Positions 52,026 through 63,112 are shown, counted from the first letter of the stretch. The stretch: DNA of 64,000 nt from Duodenibacillus sp. (GCA_017628205.1 JAGBZO010000041.1:25172-89171), one strand, 5' to 3'. Made by a program: numbers and translations. Notes: generated by a model not told the origin, from the sequence alone.

Positions 52026-52739
52026 GTGGAGTGGTTGTGGGACTTTTTGGCTAACATGCACTGGGGTGCCGTTGGCCAAATCATTATGATTGACATTTTG
52101 TTAGGCGGTGATAATGCCGTTGTGATTGCGTTAGCTTGTCGCAACTTGCCCAAGGAACAGCGCGTGAAGGGTGTGTTCTGGGGTACTGCCGGGGCAATTA
52201 TTTTGCGTGTGATTTTGATCACGTTTGCCGTCTTGCTGTTGGATCTGCCGTTCCTGAAGCTCATCGGCGCCGCCTTGTTGATTTGGATCGGTATCAAGCT
52301 GCTGGTTCCCGAGCAAGAAGACGAACACGAGTCGATCGAGGGTTCGACCCGTTTGATGGGTGCCATCAAGACGATCATCGTCGCCGACTTCGTCATGAGT
52401 TTGGACAACGTGATCGCTATTGCCGGTGCCGCTCAGCAGGCTCATGAAGGTCATCAGACGGCTTTAGTTATCTTCGGCCTGTTGGTTTCCGTACCGTTTA
52501 TCGTTTTCGGCAGCCAGATTGTTTTGAAGCTTATCGATCGATTCCCGATCATCGTTTGGTTGGGTGGGGGTTTGCTCGGTTGGATTGCGGGCGGTTTGAT
52601 GACGACCGACGGCTTTGTGGTCAAGCATCTGCCGACGGCTCCCGACTATCACACCATTGCTGCGGCTGCGGGCGCTCTGGTTGTCGTGGTCTTGGGCCTC
52701 TTGGTAGGTAAGCTCCAAAAGGCGAAGAAGCAAGCATAA
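52026..52739 (+). CDS. TerC-family membrane protein
   Basis: Integral membrane protein of 237 residues with about seven hydrophobic helices. The two TerC acidic motifs are present: LLGGDNAVVIALACRNLP in the first half and DFVMSLDNVIAIAGAA in the second. Members export manganese or assist metallation of exported proteins, or act in tellurite resistance. The exact role is unknown here. The GTG start has GGGAG seven bases upstream. The 110-base leader contains no recognisable yybP-ykoY manganese riboswitch. Confidence 0.9.
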   Translation: MEWLWDFLANMHWGAVGQIIMIDILLGGDNAVVIALACRNLPKEQRVKGVFWGTAGAIILRVILITFAVLLLDLPFLKLIGAALLIWIGIKLLVPEQEDEHESIEGSTRLMGAIKTIIVADFVMSLDNVIAIAGAAQQAHEGHQTALVIFGLLVSVPFIVFGSQIVLKLIDRFPIIVWLGGGLLGWIAGGLMTTDGFVVKHLPTAPDYHTIAAAAGALVVVVLGLLVGKLQKAKKQA

Positions 52740-52763
52740 AACGCGTCATAAGCGCTAAATTCG

Positions 52764-52798
52764 GAGGTTCGACACGGATGTGTCGAACCTCTTTTTTA
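52764..52798 (+). terminator. Intrinsic terminator after the terC-like gene
   Basis: A 12-base-pair perfect stem GAGGTTCGACAC with GTGTCGAACCTC (52764-52775 with 52780-52791) has a GGAT loop and a T6 run. Confidence 0.92.
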
Positions 52799-52899
52799 TT
52801 TGGTCGGAGTATCCACTAACGCGACAGGCCGATTGAATGCGATTTCGAAAACAGACGCAGGATGCGTAGGCGCTAGCCGACTATCGGGCAAACGAGGAT

Positions 52900-52940
52900 A
52901 AAAGAAAACCGCCGCAACGGGAATGTGGTGCGGCGGTTTG
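52900..52940 (-). terminator. Intrinsic terminator after hemB
   Basis: On the minus strand an 11-base-pair stem AAACCGCCGCA with TGCGGCGGTTT (52939-52929 and 52916-52906) is followed by TCTTTTA. Confidence 0.85.
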
Positions 52941-52963
52941 GCGATTAACGAGCGCTGTCGTTA

Positions 52964-54650
<1,687 letters not shown>

Positions 54651-54728
54651 GAGTAGGCTTCCTTCAAAAAGTCGCACGGAACAAACTGTAATCCGACCAT
54701 TTTAGCAACTCCCCCAGCGGCACGAGAT

Positions 54729-54764
54729 GAAAAAAATGCTCGACACGGTCGGTCGAGCATTTTG
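54729..54764 (-). terminator. Intrinsic terminator after mnmA
   Basis: On the minus strand a 12-base-pair stem AAAATGCTCGAC with GTCGAGCATTTT (54763-54752 and 54744-54733) is followed by further T residues. Confidence 0.88.
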
Positions 54765-54778
54765 TTCGGTGCGCGGGT

Positions 54779-55867
54779 TTAGCGTGCCGCATCGATGCGA
54801 TCGATGAAACCGCCTCCCAGACAGACGTCGCCCTGATATAACACGGCGCTTTGTCCAGGGGTGGCCGCCCACTGCGGATCGGGGAACGCCAGCTCAATCG
54901 TATCGTCGGAGGAACCGATCACGCGACAGGAACCGTCGGGGGCGCGATAACGCGTTTTGACGGTAACGGATTCGTCGGGGCTCGGAGTCTGCCCGGAAAC
55001 CCAGCTGGCGTGAACGGCCGTCAGGTTGTGCGTCAGCAACCAAGGATGATCGTGGCCTTGAACAACCCACAACGTATTGGTTTTGAGATCCTTGCGCGCC
55101 ACAAACCAAGGCTCGCCGTTTCCTTCGCGACTGCCGCCGATACCGATGCCTTTGCGTTGACCCAACGTGTAGAAGGACAACCCGATATGTTCGCCGATCA
55201 CACGACCGTCGTCGGTCTTGATTGGCCCGGGTTGCGTGGGCAGATAACGATTCAAAAACTCTCGGAAGGGACGTTCACCAATAAAGCAGATGCCGGTCGA
55301 GTCTTTTTTGGCTGCGACGGGCAGACCGATTTGGTGAGCCAACGCGCGGACGTCGGTCTTACGCATGTCGCCGACGGGAAAAACGGCTTTGGATAACTGA
55401 GCCTGATTCAAGCGATGCAAGAAATAGCTTTGATCCTTGGTCGGATCGGAACCGCGCAACAATTCGAAGCCCTTGTCCGTTTCTCGAACGCGGCAGTAGT
55501 GACCGGTTGCGATGTGATCGGCGCCCATGCGCATGGCGTGGTCCAGAAAGGCTTTGAATTTGATTTCGGCATTGCACAAAACGTCGGGATTGGGCGTGCG
55601 ACCGGCAGAGTATTCACGCAGGAAATCGGAGAAAACGCGATCTTTGTATTCTTTGGCGAAATTAACCGCTTCCAAATCGATGCCGATCAAATCGGCTGCG
55701 CTGCAAGCATCAATGAAGTCTTGGCGACTGGAGCAATACTCGGAATTGTCGTCGTCTTCCCAGTTTTTCATGAAAAGACCAATGACTTCATATCCGGCTT
55801 GTTTCAGTAAATAAGCGCTGACCGCACTGTCAACGCCGCCGCTCATACCGATGACAACAGTTCGCAT
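54779..55867 (-). CDS. mnmA: tRNA-specific 2-thiouridylase MnmA
   Basis: Adds sulfur to U34 of tRNA-Lys, tRNA-Glu and tRNA-Gln. The PP-loop SGGVDS is at residues 9-14, and the catalytic cysteines are C98 ([11 protein letters not shown]) and C194 ([12 protein letters not shown]). The 362-residue length is normal. ATG 55867 begins the conserved [11 protein letters not shown]; the frame is open further upstream without a ribosome site. The three tRNA-Lys genes of the window include the TTT anticodon that this enzyme modifies. Confidence 0.95.
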   Translation of the reverse strand: MRTVVIGMSGGVDSAVSAYLLKQAGYEVIGLFMKNWEDDDNSEYCSSRQDFIDACSAADLIGIDLEAVNFAKEYKDRVFSDFLREYSAGRTPNPDVLCNAEIKFKAFLDHAMRMGADHIATGHYCRVRETDKGFELLRGSDPTKDQSYFLHRLNQAQLSKAVFPVGDMRKTDVRALAHQIGLPVAAKKDSTGICFIGERPFREFLNRYLPTQPGPIKTDDGRVIGEHIGLSFYTLGQRKGIGIGGSREGNGEPWFVARKDLKTNTLWVVQGHDHPWLLTHNLTAVHASWVSGQTPSPDESVTVKTRYRAPDGSCRVIGSSDDTIELAFPDPQWAATPGQSAVLYQGDVCLGGGFIDRIDAAR

Positions 55868-55945
55868 GAACCCATCCGTTAATTTAGTGGTGAAAGTAGG
55901 ACGTATTGTACTGCCTGTCGGATTAAAGGGCGTAAAGACGGTCGA

Positions 55946-55981
55946 CAAAGAAAAGAGGCCTGCCTCTCAGCAAGCCTCTTT
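55946..55981 (-). terminator. Intrinsic terminator after the nap operon
   Basis: On the minus strand AAAGAGGCTTGC pairs with GCAGGCCTCTTT (55981-55970 and 55963-55952) with one mismatch, followed by TCTTTG. Confidence 0.8.
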
Positions 55982-56005
55982 CGACCTCAAATGAGTCGTC
56001 GACTG

Positions 56006-56437
56006 TTACATGGTGGTCGGAACCAGCGGCTGAACGTCAGCCTGAGGAGCGTGACACAACGTGCATTCGTGACGGCTCGGATGCATGATCATGTTGCCGT
56101 CGACCTTGGTCCAGTGGGTGGACGGCATGCTGGTGGGCATACCCTTGGTCTTGGGAGCATCGATGCGGCTCTTGTTGCCGTGACACATCATGCAGGGATT
56201 GGCGTTGGGGCTGATCTTGTAGTTTTCAACCGAGTGCGGAACCATGGCGGGAGCACCGAGTTGCGTGGCGCGGTACTGACCGGCATTGAGTTCGAAAGGC
56301 TTGGAGGCCGGGGTTTCGAACGGGCTGGTCTTTTCCAAACCCATCGTGTTGATGTCGATCGGTTCGGAGGTGCTGCAGGCAGCCAAGGAAAGGACGCCGA
56401 AGACGCTGATGGAAGCAGTCAAAAGAAGCTTACGCAT
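56006..56437 (-). CDS. napB: Nitrate reductase cytochrome c subunit NapB, predicted lipoprotein
   Basis: Di-haem electron donor to NapA. Haem attachment sites are C82-C85-H86 (CMMCH) and C125-C128-H129 (CTLCH), and the distal ligands H68 (MVPHSVENY) and H108 (STHW) are present. Unlike the soluble E. coli NapB, the signal ends LSLAAC, a lipobox with Cys21, so a membrane-anchored lipoprotein is predicted. The 143-residue length is normal. It overlaps napH by eight bases and is the last gene of napDAGHB. Confidence 0.93.
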   Translation of the reverse strand: MRKLLLTASISVFGVLSLAACSTSEPIDINTMGLEKTSPFETPASKPFELNAGQYRATQLGAPAMVPHSVENYKISPNANPCMMCHGNKSRIDAPKTKGMPTSMPSTHWTKVDGNMIMHPSRHECTLCHAPQADVQPLVPTTM

Positions 56438-57335
56438 GAGTTTCTCCTTTTTGTTTTGTCTTAAATTGATTTTGATTGGGGGTGGCCTGCGTGCGCAGAC
56501 CGAATTTCAAAGCATTTTCAGGGCAAATGGCAATGCAACGACCGCAGTTCGTACATTCGCCGCTCCGAACCATGCCGAACTCGGCGGCTCTGTTCAGGTT
56601 CAAAACCTGAGGTTCGGGACAGGCGCGAATGCAATCGCCGCAACGAGTGCACTTGTCAGCGGAAAAGATAGGTTTGATGACGCCGACGCGACCGATGACG
56701 GACCAGAACGCGCCCAAGGGGCACAAATGGCCGCACCAACCGCGACGAATTACACCGAAGTCAAGAGCGAAAACACCCAAAACGGCACTGACGAGTCCCA
56801 AACCGCAACCCCAGATGGCTTCACGCCAGAGCATGGCTTGCGGACTTACCCACTCGAATGCGGCGGTTCCGGTGACAATCGATGCGATCAACGCACCGAT
56901 GGCGATACCGTAACGCGTTTTCGGGGAGACGCGAACCCATTCGACCTTGAGGTTCAGACGCGCACGCAGCCATTCGGCCGAGTCCGTCACCATGTTCATG
57001 GGACAAACCCAAGCACAGAAGGAGCGACCGCCCATGAGTGCATAAAACAGCACGACAATCGCGCCGCCGAGCATCATGGTCAGTTCGGGCGTGTGACCTG
57101 CAACGAGTTGCTGAATGACAGCAAACGGGTCGGTCATGGGAACAGTGCCGAGAATCAAGCTGCCGGACAAATCGCCGGCCAAGATGGGTTGGCCGAACAA
57201 AGTCCAACCGAATCGTGCCGTACCGATAAACAGAGCCAAAACAGCGATTTGGAAAAATCGTCGGGCTAACAGATAACGCCAAATGCGGGCCCTAACGGCA
57301 TCAGGCCGCATTTGCGAAGAAGTACGTGCGGTCAT
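56430..57335 (-). CDS. napH: Quinol dehydrogenase membrane component NapH
   Basis: Inner-membrane iron-sulfur protein that takes electrons from quinol and passes them to NapG. There are four membrane spans (first at about 28-46). Cys-Pro motifs CAWVCPM and CGHLCPL occur in the membrane domain, and two 4Fe-4S motifs, CTRCGDCIRACP and CTNCGRCIAICP, face the cytoplasm. The 301-residue length is near the norm. It lies between napG and napB with four- and eight-base overlaps. Confidence 0.94.
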   Translation of the reverse strand: MTARTSSQMRPDAVRARIWRYLLARRFFQIAVLALFIGTARFGWTLFGQPILAGDLSGSLILGTVPMTDPFAVIQQLVAGHTPELTMMLGGAIVVLFYALMGGRSFCAWVCPMNMVTDSAEWLRARLNLKVEWVRVSPKTRYGIAIGALIASIVTGTAAFEWVSPQAMLWREAIWGCGLGLVSAVLGVFALDFGVIRRGWCGHLCPLGAFWSVIGRVGVIKPIFSADKCTRCGDCIRACPEPQVLNLNRAAEFGMVRSGECTNCGRCIAICPENALKFGLRTQATPNQNQFKTKQKGETHA

Positions 57336-58084
57336 AGCGTCGGGTCGTCCATGGAGTTAAGGAAGTTGAGCCCACCAGGCGTCGTCTTTTCCGTTTTCTG
57401 CGGCTGAGACGGAGGCGTGGGGTTGTGAGGCTGTTCATCGAGCCAACCGAGGCGATAGTGATCGCCGATCTTACCGAGTACGGAGTCCGGACGCAGAATG
57501 TTGATGGCCGACTTTTGAGTCGGGCAACTCCACGTACACAAACCGCAACCGGTACAGTGGTGCGGATCGATTGTCGGTACGAAGACGGCGTGTTTTGACA
57601 GCTGTCTCGGATGAGGCGCCAAAGTCAACGCTTTGTCTTGGACCGGGCAGATGCGGTAACAAACTTCGCAACGAAGACCTTGCCAGCTCAAGCAGGAGGC
57701 AGGATCGATCACGGCGATGCCCATGCGGGCTTGTTTGATGTCCTTCATCGTGCGATCCAAGGCACCGCTCGGGCACACGCGTGCACACGGAATGTCTTCG
57801 CACATATAACAGGCGATTTCACGCGGCACAAAGTAGGGCGTACCCAAAGGAGCGGGGTCACCGAGGCGTGCCAAGCGCAACGTATCGTACGGGCAGGCTT
57901 TGACGCACAACCCGCACTTGATACAGCGATCGGTAAAGCGCTCGGATGCACCGGGAGGCTGAGGCGCCCAAGCCGTGGCTTGGGCGGATTTCACCATTGC
58001 CGCCAGTCCCATGGTGGAACAGGCGGCAACGGCGCTGCCTTGCACCATCAGTTGTAAAAATTCACGTCGATCAGTTTTGATCAT
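57332..58084 (-). CDS. napG: Periplasmic ferredoxin-type protein NapG
   Basis: Tat-exported iron-sulfur protein that carries electrons from NapH to the periplasm. The Tat signal is DRREFLQ. Four 4Fe-4S motifs follow: CIKCGLCVKACP, CYMCEDIPCARVCP, CLSWQGLRCEVCYRICP and CTGCGLCTWSCP. The C-terminus has a proline-rich tail (NPTPPSQPQKTEKTT) of unknown use. It starts 25 bases after napA and overlaps napH by four bases. Confidence 0.94.
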   Translation of the reverse strand: MIKTDRREFLQLMVQGSAVAACSTMGLAAMVKSAQATAWAPQPPGASERFTDRCIKCGLCVKACPYDTLRLARLGDPAPLGTPYFVPREIACYMCEDIPCARVCPSGALDRTMKDIKQARMGIAVIDPASCLSWQGLRCEVCYRICPVQDKALTLAPHPRQLSKHAVFVPTIDPHHCTGCGLCTWSCPTQKSAINILRPDSVLGKIGDHYRLGWLDEQPHNPTPPSQPQKTEKTTPGGLNFLNSMDDPTL

Positions 58085-58109
58085 ATTTCTTACTACTGAG
58101 GTGATGCAA

Positions 58110-60842
58110 TCAAGCCTTCGTTACCTTGACAGCGGACTTCTTGTAATCGGGTTCGGCCGAGATCGGGTCGGTTGCGTCGATACAGAGCTTGTTCGTCTGG
58201 ACGGATTCGTCGAAGAAGGCCATCCAAACCGTACCGCGAGGCATCTTCATACGACCCTTGGTTTCGACCAAAGCCTTGATCGAGCCGCGACGGCTGGTGA
58301 TATTGGCCAGATCGTTGCGCTTGAGACCACGGTCGGCAGCATCCTTCGGGTGCATGTAGATCACGGCGGACGGAGCTGCGCGATGCAATTCGGGAACGCG
58401 ACGAGTCATGGAGCCGGTGTGCCAGTGTTCCAAGATACGGCCCGTGCAGAGCATGAGGTCGTAGTTGCTATCAGGCACTTCGACCGGAGCGGCGTACGGA
58501 CGGAAGAAGATCTTGGCGCGACCGGGCAAGGGCTTGGGCGTCTTGTCGGTAACACCGTCCAACGTACCCTGCGGGATAGCCTTCATCAGCTTGCCGTAGA
58601 ACTCGAAATCGCCATTCTTAACGAACGGGTCGTACTTGGCGTTGAAGCGGTAGGTGGTGGCCTTGCCGTCGACAACAGGCCACGTCAAACCGCGGCATGC
58701 CGGGTCGAGGTAGGTGTCAAAGTCGGCCAAGTCGTGACCGTCGCCGAGCGTGAACTGACGATATTCCGTAAACAGAGCCTTTTCGGGGAACCAGTCGATC
58801 TTCAAAGCCTGAGCCGTGCTGTTTTCGGTGTTCGGGTACAGGGCGTCGGGCCACTTGCAAGTCTTAGTCGTTGCCATGCCGGCGAACAATGCGTCGTACA
58901 GGCTCATTTCGGGATCGATACCCATGGCTTTGGCCTTGTCCAAAACGTCGGGCAGAACCTTGTTGCCAACCTTCTGTTCGCACCAGCATTCCTTAACCTT
59001 GAAGCGCTTGCAGAATTCCATCATCATGGCGATGTCGCTGCGAGCCTGGCCCGGGGGCGTCACCATCTGTGCCCAACCCTGCGTACGACGTTCGGCATTA
59101 CCGTACAGGCCCCACTTTTCGAAGATCATGGCAGCGGGCAGGATCAAGTCGGCGACCTTGGCAGAGAGCGTCGGATAAGCGTCGGCAACAACGATGAAGT
59201 TTTCAGGCTTGCGAGCGGCCTTGAGCCAGTGGTTCGTGTTGGGAACGGACTGGAAGATGTTGACGACCTGCGTCCACATGAAGTTGATGGAACCGTCTTC
59301 CAAGCCGCGCAACAGACCCATGATGGGCTTGCCGTTGACGGGGTTCAACGTGCCTTCGGGCAAGTTCCAGAGCTTTTCGGTCTTCTTGTGGTGAGCCGGG
59401 TTGCCGACCAACATGTCGGACGGCAGACGGTGAGAGAATGCACCGACTTCGCGAGCGGAACCGCAAGCAGACGGCTGACCGGTCAAGGAGAAGGCGCCGT
59501 TACCCGGACGGGCGTGCTTGTTGGTCAACAGATGCAATGCATAAATCTGTTCGTTGACCCATACGCCGCGAACGTGCTGGTTCACACCCATGCACCAGAA
59601 GGAGAGGATGTCGCGCTTGGCGTTGCAGTAGTAATCGGCCAATGCAACGAGCTTCTTCTTGAAGGAGTCGAGGGATTCATCGGGATCGCCCTTGGCCAAC
59701 TGAGCGACGAAGTCGAGCGTGTAGGGTTCGAGACCGCGAGCATATTCCTTGAAGGAAATGTGCCAGTGAGCGCCGGCGGCGCCAGCCTGCTTTTGTTCGA
59801 CTTCCTGACCTTCCTTGCGACGCTGACCGATAGCTTCTTCACGAGTCAGAATGATCTTCTTTTGCTTGGCTTGCGTGTCTTTTTCGGCTTCGAAGGCGAA
59901 CTTGTCGGTCGGGCGCATGCCGTAACCGATGTCAACGTTACCGGTGGCGAAGATGCAATGGTTTTCGATGAACTTCGCATCGTAGGCCTTGCGCTTGACG
60001 ATTTCGCGTGCAACGTAGTTGAGGATGGCCAAGTCGGCATTGGGCTTGAAGATGATTTCAAGATCGGCCATGCCGGAGGACAGGTTGGTGTGCGTCGTCA
60101 GGTTGATGATGCGAGTGGGCTTGTGCGTGAGCTTGCGGTCGGTCACGCGGCTCCAGAGAACCGGGTGAGCTTCGGCCATGTTGTTGCCCCACAAAACCAT
60201 CGTGTCGCACTTTTCGATATCGTCGTAAATATTGGCGGGTTCGTCAACACCGAAAGTCTGATAGAAGCCGACAACGGCACTGGCCATGCACAAACGGGCA
60301 TTCGGGTCGATGTTGTTGGAACGGAAGCCGGCCTTGATCATCTTGGAAGCGCAATAGGCTTCGGGAATCGTGTACTGACCGGAACCGACGATCGACACGC
60401 CCGTGGGGCCCTTTTCCTTATAGACACGACGGAACTGACGTTCCATTTCGTCAAAAGCTTCATCCCAGCTGACGGCTTCGAACTGACCGTTCTTGTCGAA
60501 CTTGCCGTTCTTCTTACGCATCAAGGGCTGGGTCAGACGGTCCTGACCGTAGAGGATCTTGGCGTTGAAGTAACCCTTAATGCAGTTCAAACCGCGATTG
60601 ACGGGGGCGTCGGGGTCACCCTTGGTGGCGACGACACGGCCGTTCATCGTACCGACTTGCAAGCCGCAACCAGTACCGCAGAAACGGCAGACACCCTTCT
60701 GCCACTTAATGCCAGCGTCGGCGTCCTTGGCTGCTTGGGCGGCAGCGGACGTGATGGGAATGCCAACGGAAAGGGCCGTCGTAGCGGCGATGCCGGACTT
60801 AACTAACTGTCGGCGAGAAACATTGATTGCATTGGACTGCAT
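58110..60842 (-). CDS. napA: Periplasmic nitrate reductase catalytic subunit NapA
   Basis: Molybdenum bis-MGD enzyme that reduces nitrate to nitrite. The Tat signal contains SRRQLVKSG. The 4Fe-4S ligands are C52, C55, C59 and C87, and the molybdenum ligand is C185 (NARLCMASAV). At 910 residues it is longer than the E. coli enzyme (828). The extra length includes a charged insertion around residues 340-375 (REEAIGQRRKEGQEVEQKQAG) like the long NapA of Campylobacterota. ATG 60842 has AGGAGA eight bases upstream; ATG 60860 is further but has no site. Confidence 0.96.
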   Translation of the reverse strand: MQSNAINVSRRQLVKSGIAATTALSVGIPITSAAAQAAKDADAGIKWQKGVCRFCGTGCGLQVGTMNGRVVATKGDPDAPVNRGLNCIKGYFNAKILYGQDRLTQPLMRKKNGKFDKNGQFEAVSWDEAFDEMERQFRRVYKEKGPTGVSIVGSGQYTIPEAYCASKMIKAGFRSNNIDPNARLCMASAVVGFYQTFGVDEPANIYDDIEKCDTMVLWGNNMAEAHPVLWSRVTDRKLTHKPTRIINLTTHTNLSSGMADLEIIFKPNADLAILNYVAREIVKRKAYDAKFIENHCIFATGNVDIGYGMRPTDKFAFEAEKDTQAKQKKIILTREEAIGQRRKEGQEVEQKQAGAAGAHWHISFKEYARGLEPYTLDFVAQLAKGDPDESLDSFKKKLVALADYYCNAKRDILSFWCMGVNQHVRGVWVNEQIYALHLLTNKHARPGNGAFSLTGQPSACGSAREVGAFSHRLPSDMLVGNPAHHKKTEKLWNLPEGTLNPVNGKPIMGLLRGLEDGSINFMWTQVVNIFQSVPNTNHWLKAARKPENFIVVADAYPTLSAKVADLILPAAMIFEKWGLYGNAERRTQGWAQMVTPPGQARSDIAMMMEFCKRFKVKECWCEQKVGNKVLPDVLDKAKAMGIDPEMSLYDALFAGMATTKTCKWPDALYPNTENSTAQALKIDWFPEKALFTEYRQFTLGDGHDLADFDTYLDPACRGLTWPVVDGKATTYRFNAKYDPFVKNGDFEFYGKLMKAIPQGTLDGVTDKTPKPLPGRAKIFFRPYAAPVEVPDSNYDLMLCTGRILEHWHTGSMTRRVPELHRAAPSAVIYMHPKDAADRGLKRNDLANITSRRGSIKALVETKGRMKMPRGTVWMAFFDESVQTNKLCIDATDPISAEPDYKKSAVKVTKA

Positions 60843-60895
60843 ACTGTTGTCTCCTGTCATGGGCTAAAAAAGGGGGGTTAATAAAGAAAAGCAAA

Positions 60896-61144
60896 TTAGT
60901 TGCTCGGAGGATCCGTATCCTCACGATGCACAACAAGGCTGACATCCGCTACGCCTTTAATCGCGCTGATCGCCTTGAATGTCTGGGTTTCGGAGTCGAT
61001 CGTTTCGCCTTCAATGACGACGACGAGGCGACAGGTCTCGACATCCTTTTGATGAATTTCTACGCCAGGCATGCCCTCTAAAGTGGTGATGATGTCATCG
61101 AAATGGGGGGTGAGGCACGTGACAACAAGACCAGAGTAATACAT
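60896..61144 (-). CDS. napD: NapA signal-binding chaperone NapD
   Basis: Cytoplasmic chaperone that binds the NapA Tat signal and delays export until cofactor insertion. Of 82 residues, the ferredoxin-like core reads YYSGLVVTCLTPHFDDIITTLEGMPGVEIH and CRLVVVIEGETIDSE. ATG 61144 has AAGGA about eight bases upstream. It is the first gene of the operon, immediately before napA. Confidence 0.9.
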   Translation of the reverse strand: MYYSGLVVTCLTPHFDDIITTLEGMPGVEIHQKDVETCRLVVVIEGETIDSETQTFKAISAIKGVADVSLVVHREDTDPPSN

Positions 61145-61196
61145 GTTGGAAGATCCTTTCTCGAAGATAGGCCAATAAAACGCACAGTGGGCAATA

Positions 61197-61214
61197 TTGA
61201 TCATGTTACATCAA
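61197..61214. promoter_or_regulatory. Inverted repeat TTGAT-N8-ATCAA upstream of napD
   Basis: The half-sites match those of an FNR box, but the spacing is eight bases where FNR needs four. It lies about 55-70 bases before the napD start, so it is well placed for an operator. The binding protein is unknown. Confidence 0.35.
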
Positions 61215-61674
61215 AACGGGAGACGGCATACTCGTAAAAAAGTCTCGCAAAACAAGGGGTTGTTAATCAATAACATATAGAAATGGCATGGAATTGTTGC
61301 AGGCCATTTTTTCTAGAACATTGTTTTTGTTTGATTTGTGCAACGAATTCCTAGGAACAAGGAGGGTATTCTTTCTGAGCGTAAAGATAAAAGTCGCTTT
61401 TGGTTTAAGTCAAAAAGAACGGTCAAAGTCCTTCCCGGTATGCGTTGCAAAAAATTGGCAATAAACCGTCCGTTTGACGGCTAATTAAATAGGATAAGAG
61501 TTGTCGCAAGTTGCTAATTTCGCCACGTAAATAAATAGGTCGCCAACTACTAGAAATCCCTTATATCGTGATGCCTTAACAATTAGACACAGGTCAAACA
61601 AATGCCAACAAATTACCCAAACGCGGTAAAAATCGAGGCATCATTTCAGTGTCCTATTTACCTAGGGGAAAAAA
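61205..61674. promoter_or_regulatory. Divergent control region between nap and the Dcu-type gene
   Basis: About 470 bases, AT-rich, with no credible gene on either strand. It must hold promoters for napDAGHB (leftward) and the dicarboxylate carrier (rightward). Besides the repeat at 61197-61214 it contains TGTTA-N5-TAACA (within 61258-61278). I could not identify NarL/NarP heptamers or a consensus FNR box by eye. Confidence 0.5.
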
Positions 61675-63021
61675 ATGGAATTGGGTTTAGACTTTTGGTT
61701 GCAACTCGCAGTATTGTTGGGTTGCCTTTTTTATGCCGCTCCCAAGGGCGGTATGACGCTCGGTTTGATGGGCGGTATCGGCTTGATCATCTTCATCTTC
61801 GGCTTCGGTCTGAAGCCGGGTAAGCCGCCTGTCGACGTTATTTTGACGATTATGGCCGTTGTGTGCGCCAGCTCTGCTTTGCAGGCTGCCGGCGGTCTTG
61901 ACTGCTTGCTGCAGATCGCGGAAAAGATGCTTCGCAAGCATCCGCGCTTTGTTTGCTACCTCGCTCCGTACATCTGCTGGTTCTTGACCGTTCTCTGCGG
62001 TACGGGCCACACCGTGTACACGATGCTCCCGATTATCTATGACGTGGCTATTAAGAACGGTATCCGTCCGGAACGTCCGATGGCTGCTTCTACGATCGCC
62101 GCTCAGATGGGTGTTATCTGCTCGCCCGCTTCCGTTGCTGCCGTTTCCATGATCGCTTTGTTGGACGGTTACACGGTTGGTGGCGCTCCCTTCGGCTTCC
62201 CGCAGCTCTTCAGCATCGTGATCCCGGCCGCTTTGGTTGGTTTGTTCCTCGTTGGTACCTTCTCCGTCTTCCGCGGTAAGGACCTCGACAAGGACGAACA
62301 GTTCCAGGCTTTGATCGCCGATCCCGAACAGCGCAAGTATGTTTACGGTGAAAAGACCACCTTGATCGGTGTTCAGTTCACTTCCAAGCAGTGGCTCTCC
62401 TTGTGGATCTTCTTGGCTACGGTTGCCGTCGTTGCTTTGCTCGGTTCCGTTCCGGAACTCCGCCCGCTCGTTGGCAAGAAGCGTCTGTCCATGACCTTGG
62501 TCATCCAGATGTTCATGCTCTTGGCCGGTATCCTCATGGTTATCTTCTGCAACGCCAAGGCCATCAACAAGACCAGCGTGTTTAACGCCGGTATGGTTGC
62601 CATCGTCTCCGTTTACGGTGTGGCATGGATGTCCGACACGATGTTCTCGAATCACATCGGTACCCTCAAGGCCGGTTTGACCGAATGGGTTAAGGCCGCT
62701 CCCTGGACGTTCGGTATCGTTATCCTCTTGGTTTCCAAGTTGGTTAACTCTCAGGCTGCCGCCGTTGCAACGGTTGTTCCGGTTGCTTTGGCCATCGGTA
62801 CGCCTCCGGGCATCGTGGTTGCCATGGCTTCCGCTTGCTACGGTTACTACATCCTGCCGACCTATCCGTCTGACCTTGCTGCTTTGACGTTCGACCGCTC
62901 CGGTACGACGCACATCGGTAAGTTCGTTATCAACCACTCCTTCATCATTCCCGGTTTGATCGGTGTGATCACGGCTGTGTTGGTTGGTTACGGTCTCGGC
63001 ATGATTTACGGCTTCATCTAA
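61675..63021 (+). CDS. Anaerobic C4-dicarboxylate transporter, DcuA/DcuB family
   Basis: Twelve-span-like carrier of 448 residues that exchanges fumarate, malate, aspartate and succinate during anaerobic growth. The family blocks are [76 protein letters not shown] and [31 protein letters not shown]. DcuA and DcuB cannot be told apart by eye. The gene is unusually rich in GCT, GTT and GGT codons, suggesting high expression. It lies divergent from nap. Confidence 0.92.
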   Translation: MELGLDFWLQLAVLLGCLFYAAPKGGMTLGLMGGIGLIIFIFGFGLKPGKPPVDVILTIMAVVCASSALQAAGGLDCLLQIAEKMLRKHPRFVCYLAPYICWFLTVLCGTGHTVYTMLPIIYDVAIKNGIRPERPMAASTIAAQMGVICSPASVAAVSMIALLDGYTVGGAPFGFPQLFSIVIPAALVGLFLVGTFSVFRGKDLDKDEQFQALIADPEQRKYVYGEKTTLIGVQFTSKQWLSLWIFLATVAVVALLGSVPELRPLVGKKRLSMTLVIQMFMLLAGILMVIFCNAKAINKTSVFNAGMVAIVSVYGVAWMSDTMFSNHIGTLKAGLTEWVKAAPWTFGIVILLVSKLVNSQAAAVATVVPVALAIGTPPGIVVAMASACYGYYILPTYPSDLAALTFDRSGTTHIGKFVINHSFIIPGLIGVITAVLVGYGLGMIYGFI

Positions 63022-63076
63022 TAGCCGTCTTGTGAATATCACATAAAAATAAGAAAATCTGGTATTAGGACGTAAC

Positions 63077-63109
63077 GAGAGCTCGGTGTAAATCCGACAC
63101 CGAGCTCTC
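63077..63109 (+). repeat. Perfect 13-base-pair hairpin after the Dcu-type gene
   Basis: GAGAGCTCGGTGT (63077-63089) pairs with ACACCGAGCTCTC (63097-63109) around a seven-base loop. It lacks a T-run and stands just before the terminator, perhaps protecting the mRNA 3' end. Confidence 0.7.
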
Positions 63110-63112
63110 AAT

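Noticed and set aside
57975-60806. A 943-codon open frame on the plus strand opposite napA, napG and the nap gap
   Set aside because: It is the antisense of clearly real genes. Strongly biased genes rarely use TTA, CTA and TCA codons, which are the complements of stop codons, so long antisense frames arise without coding meaning.
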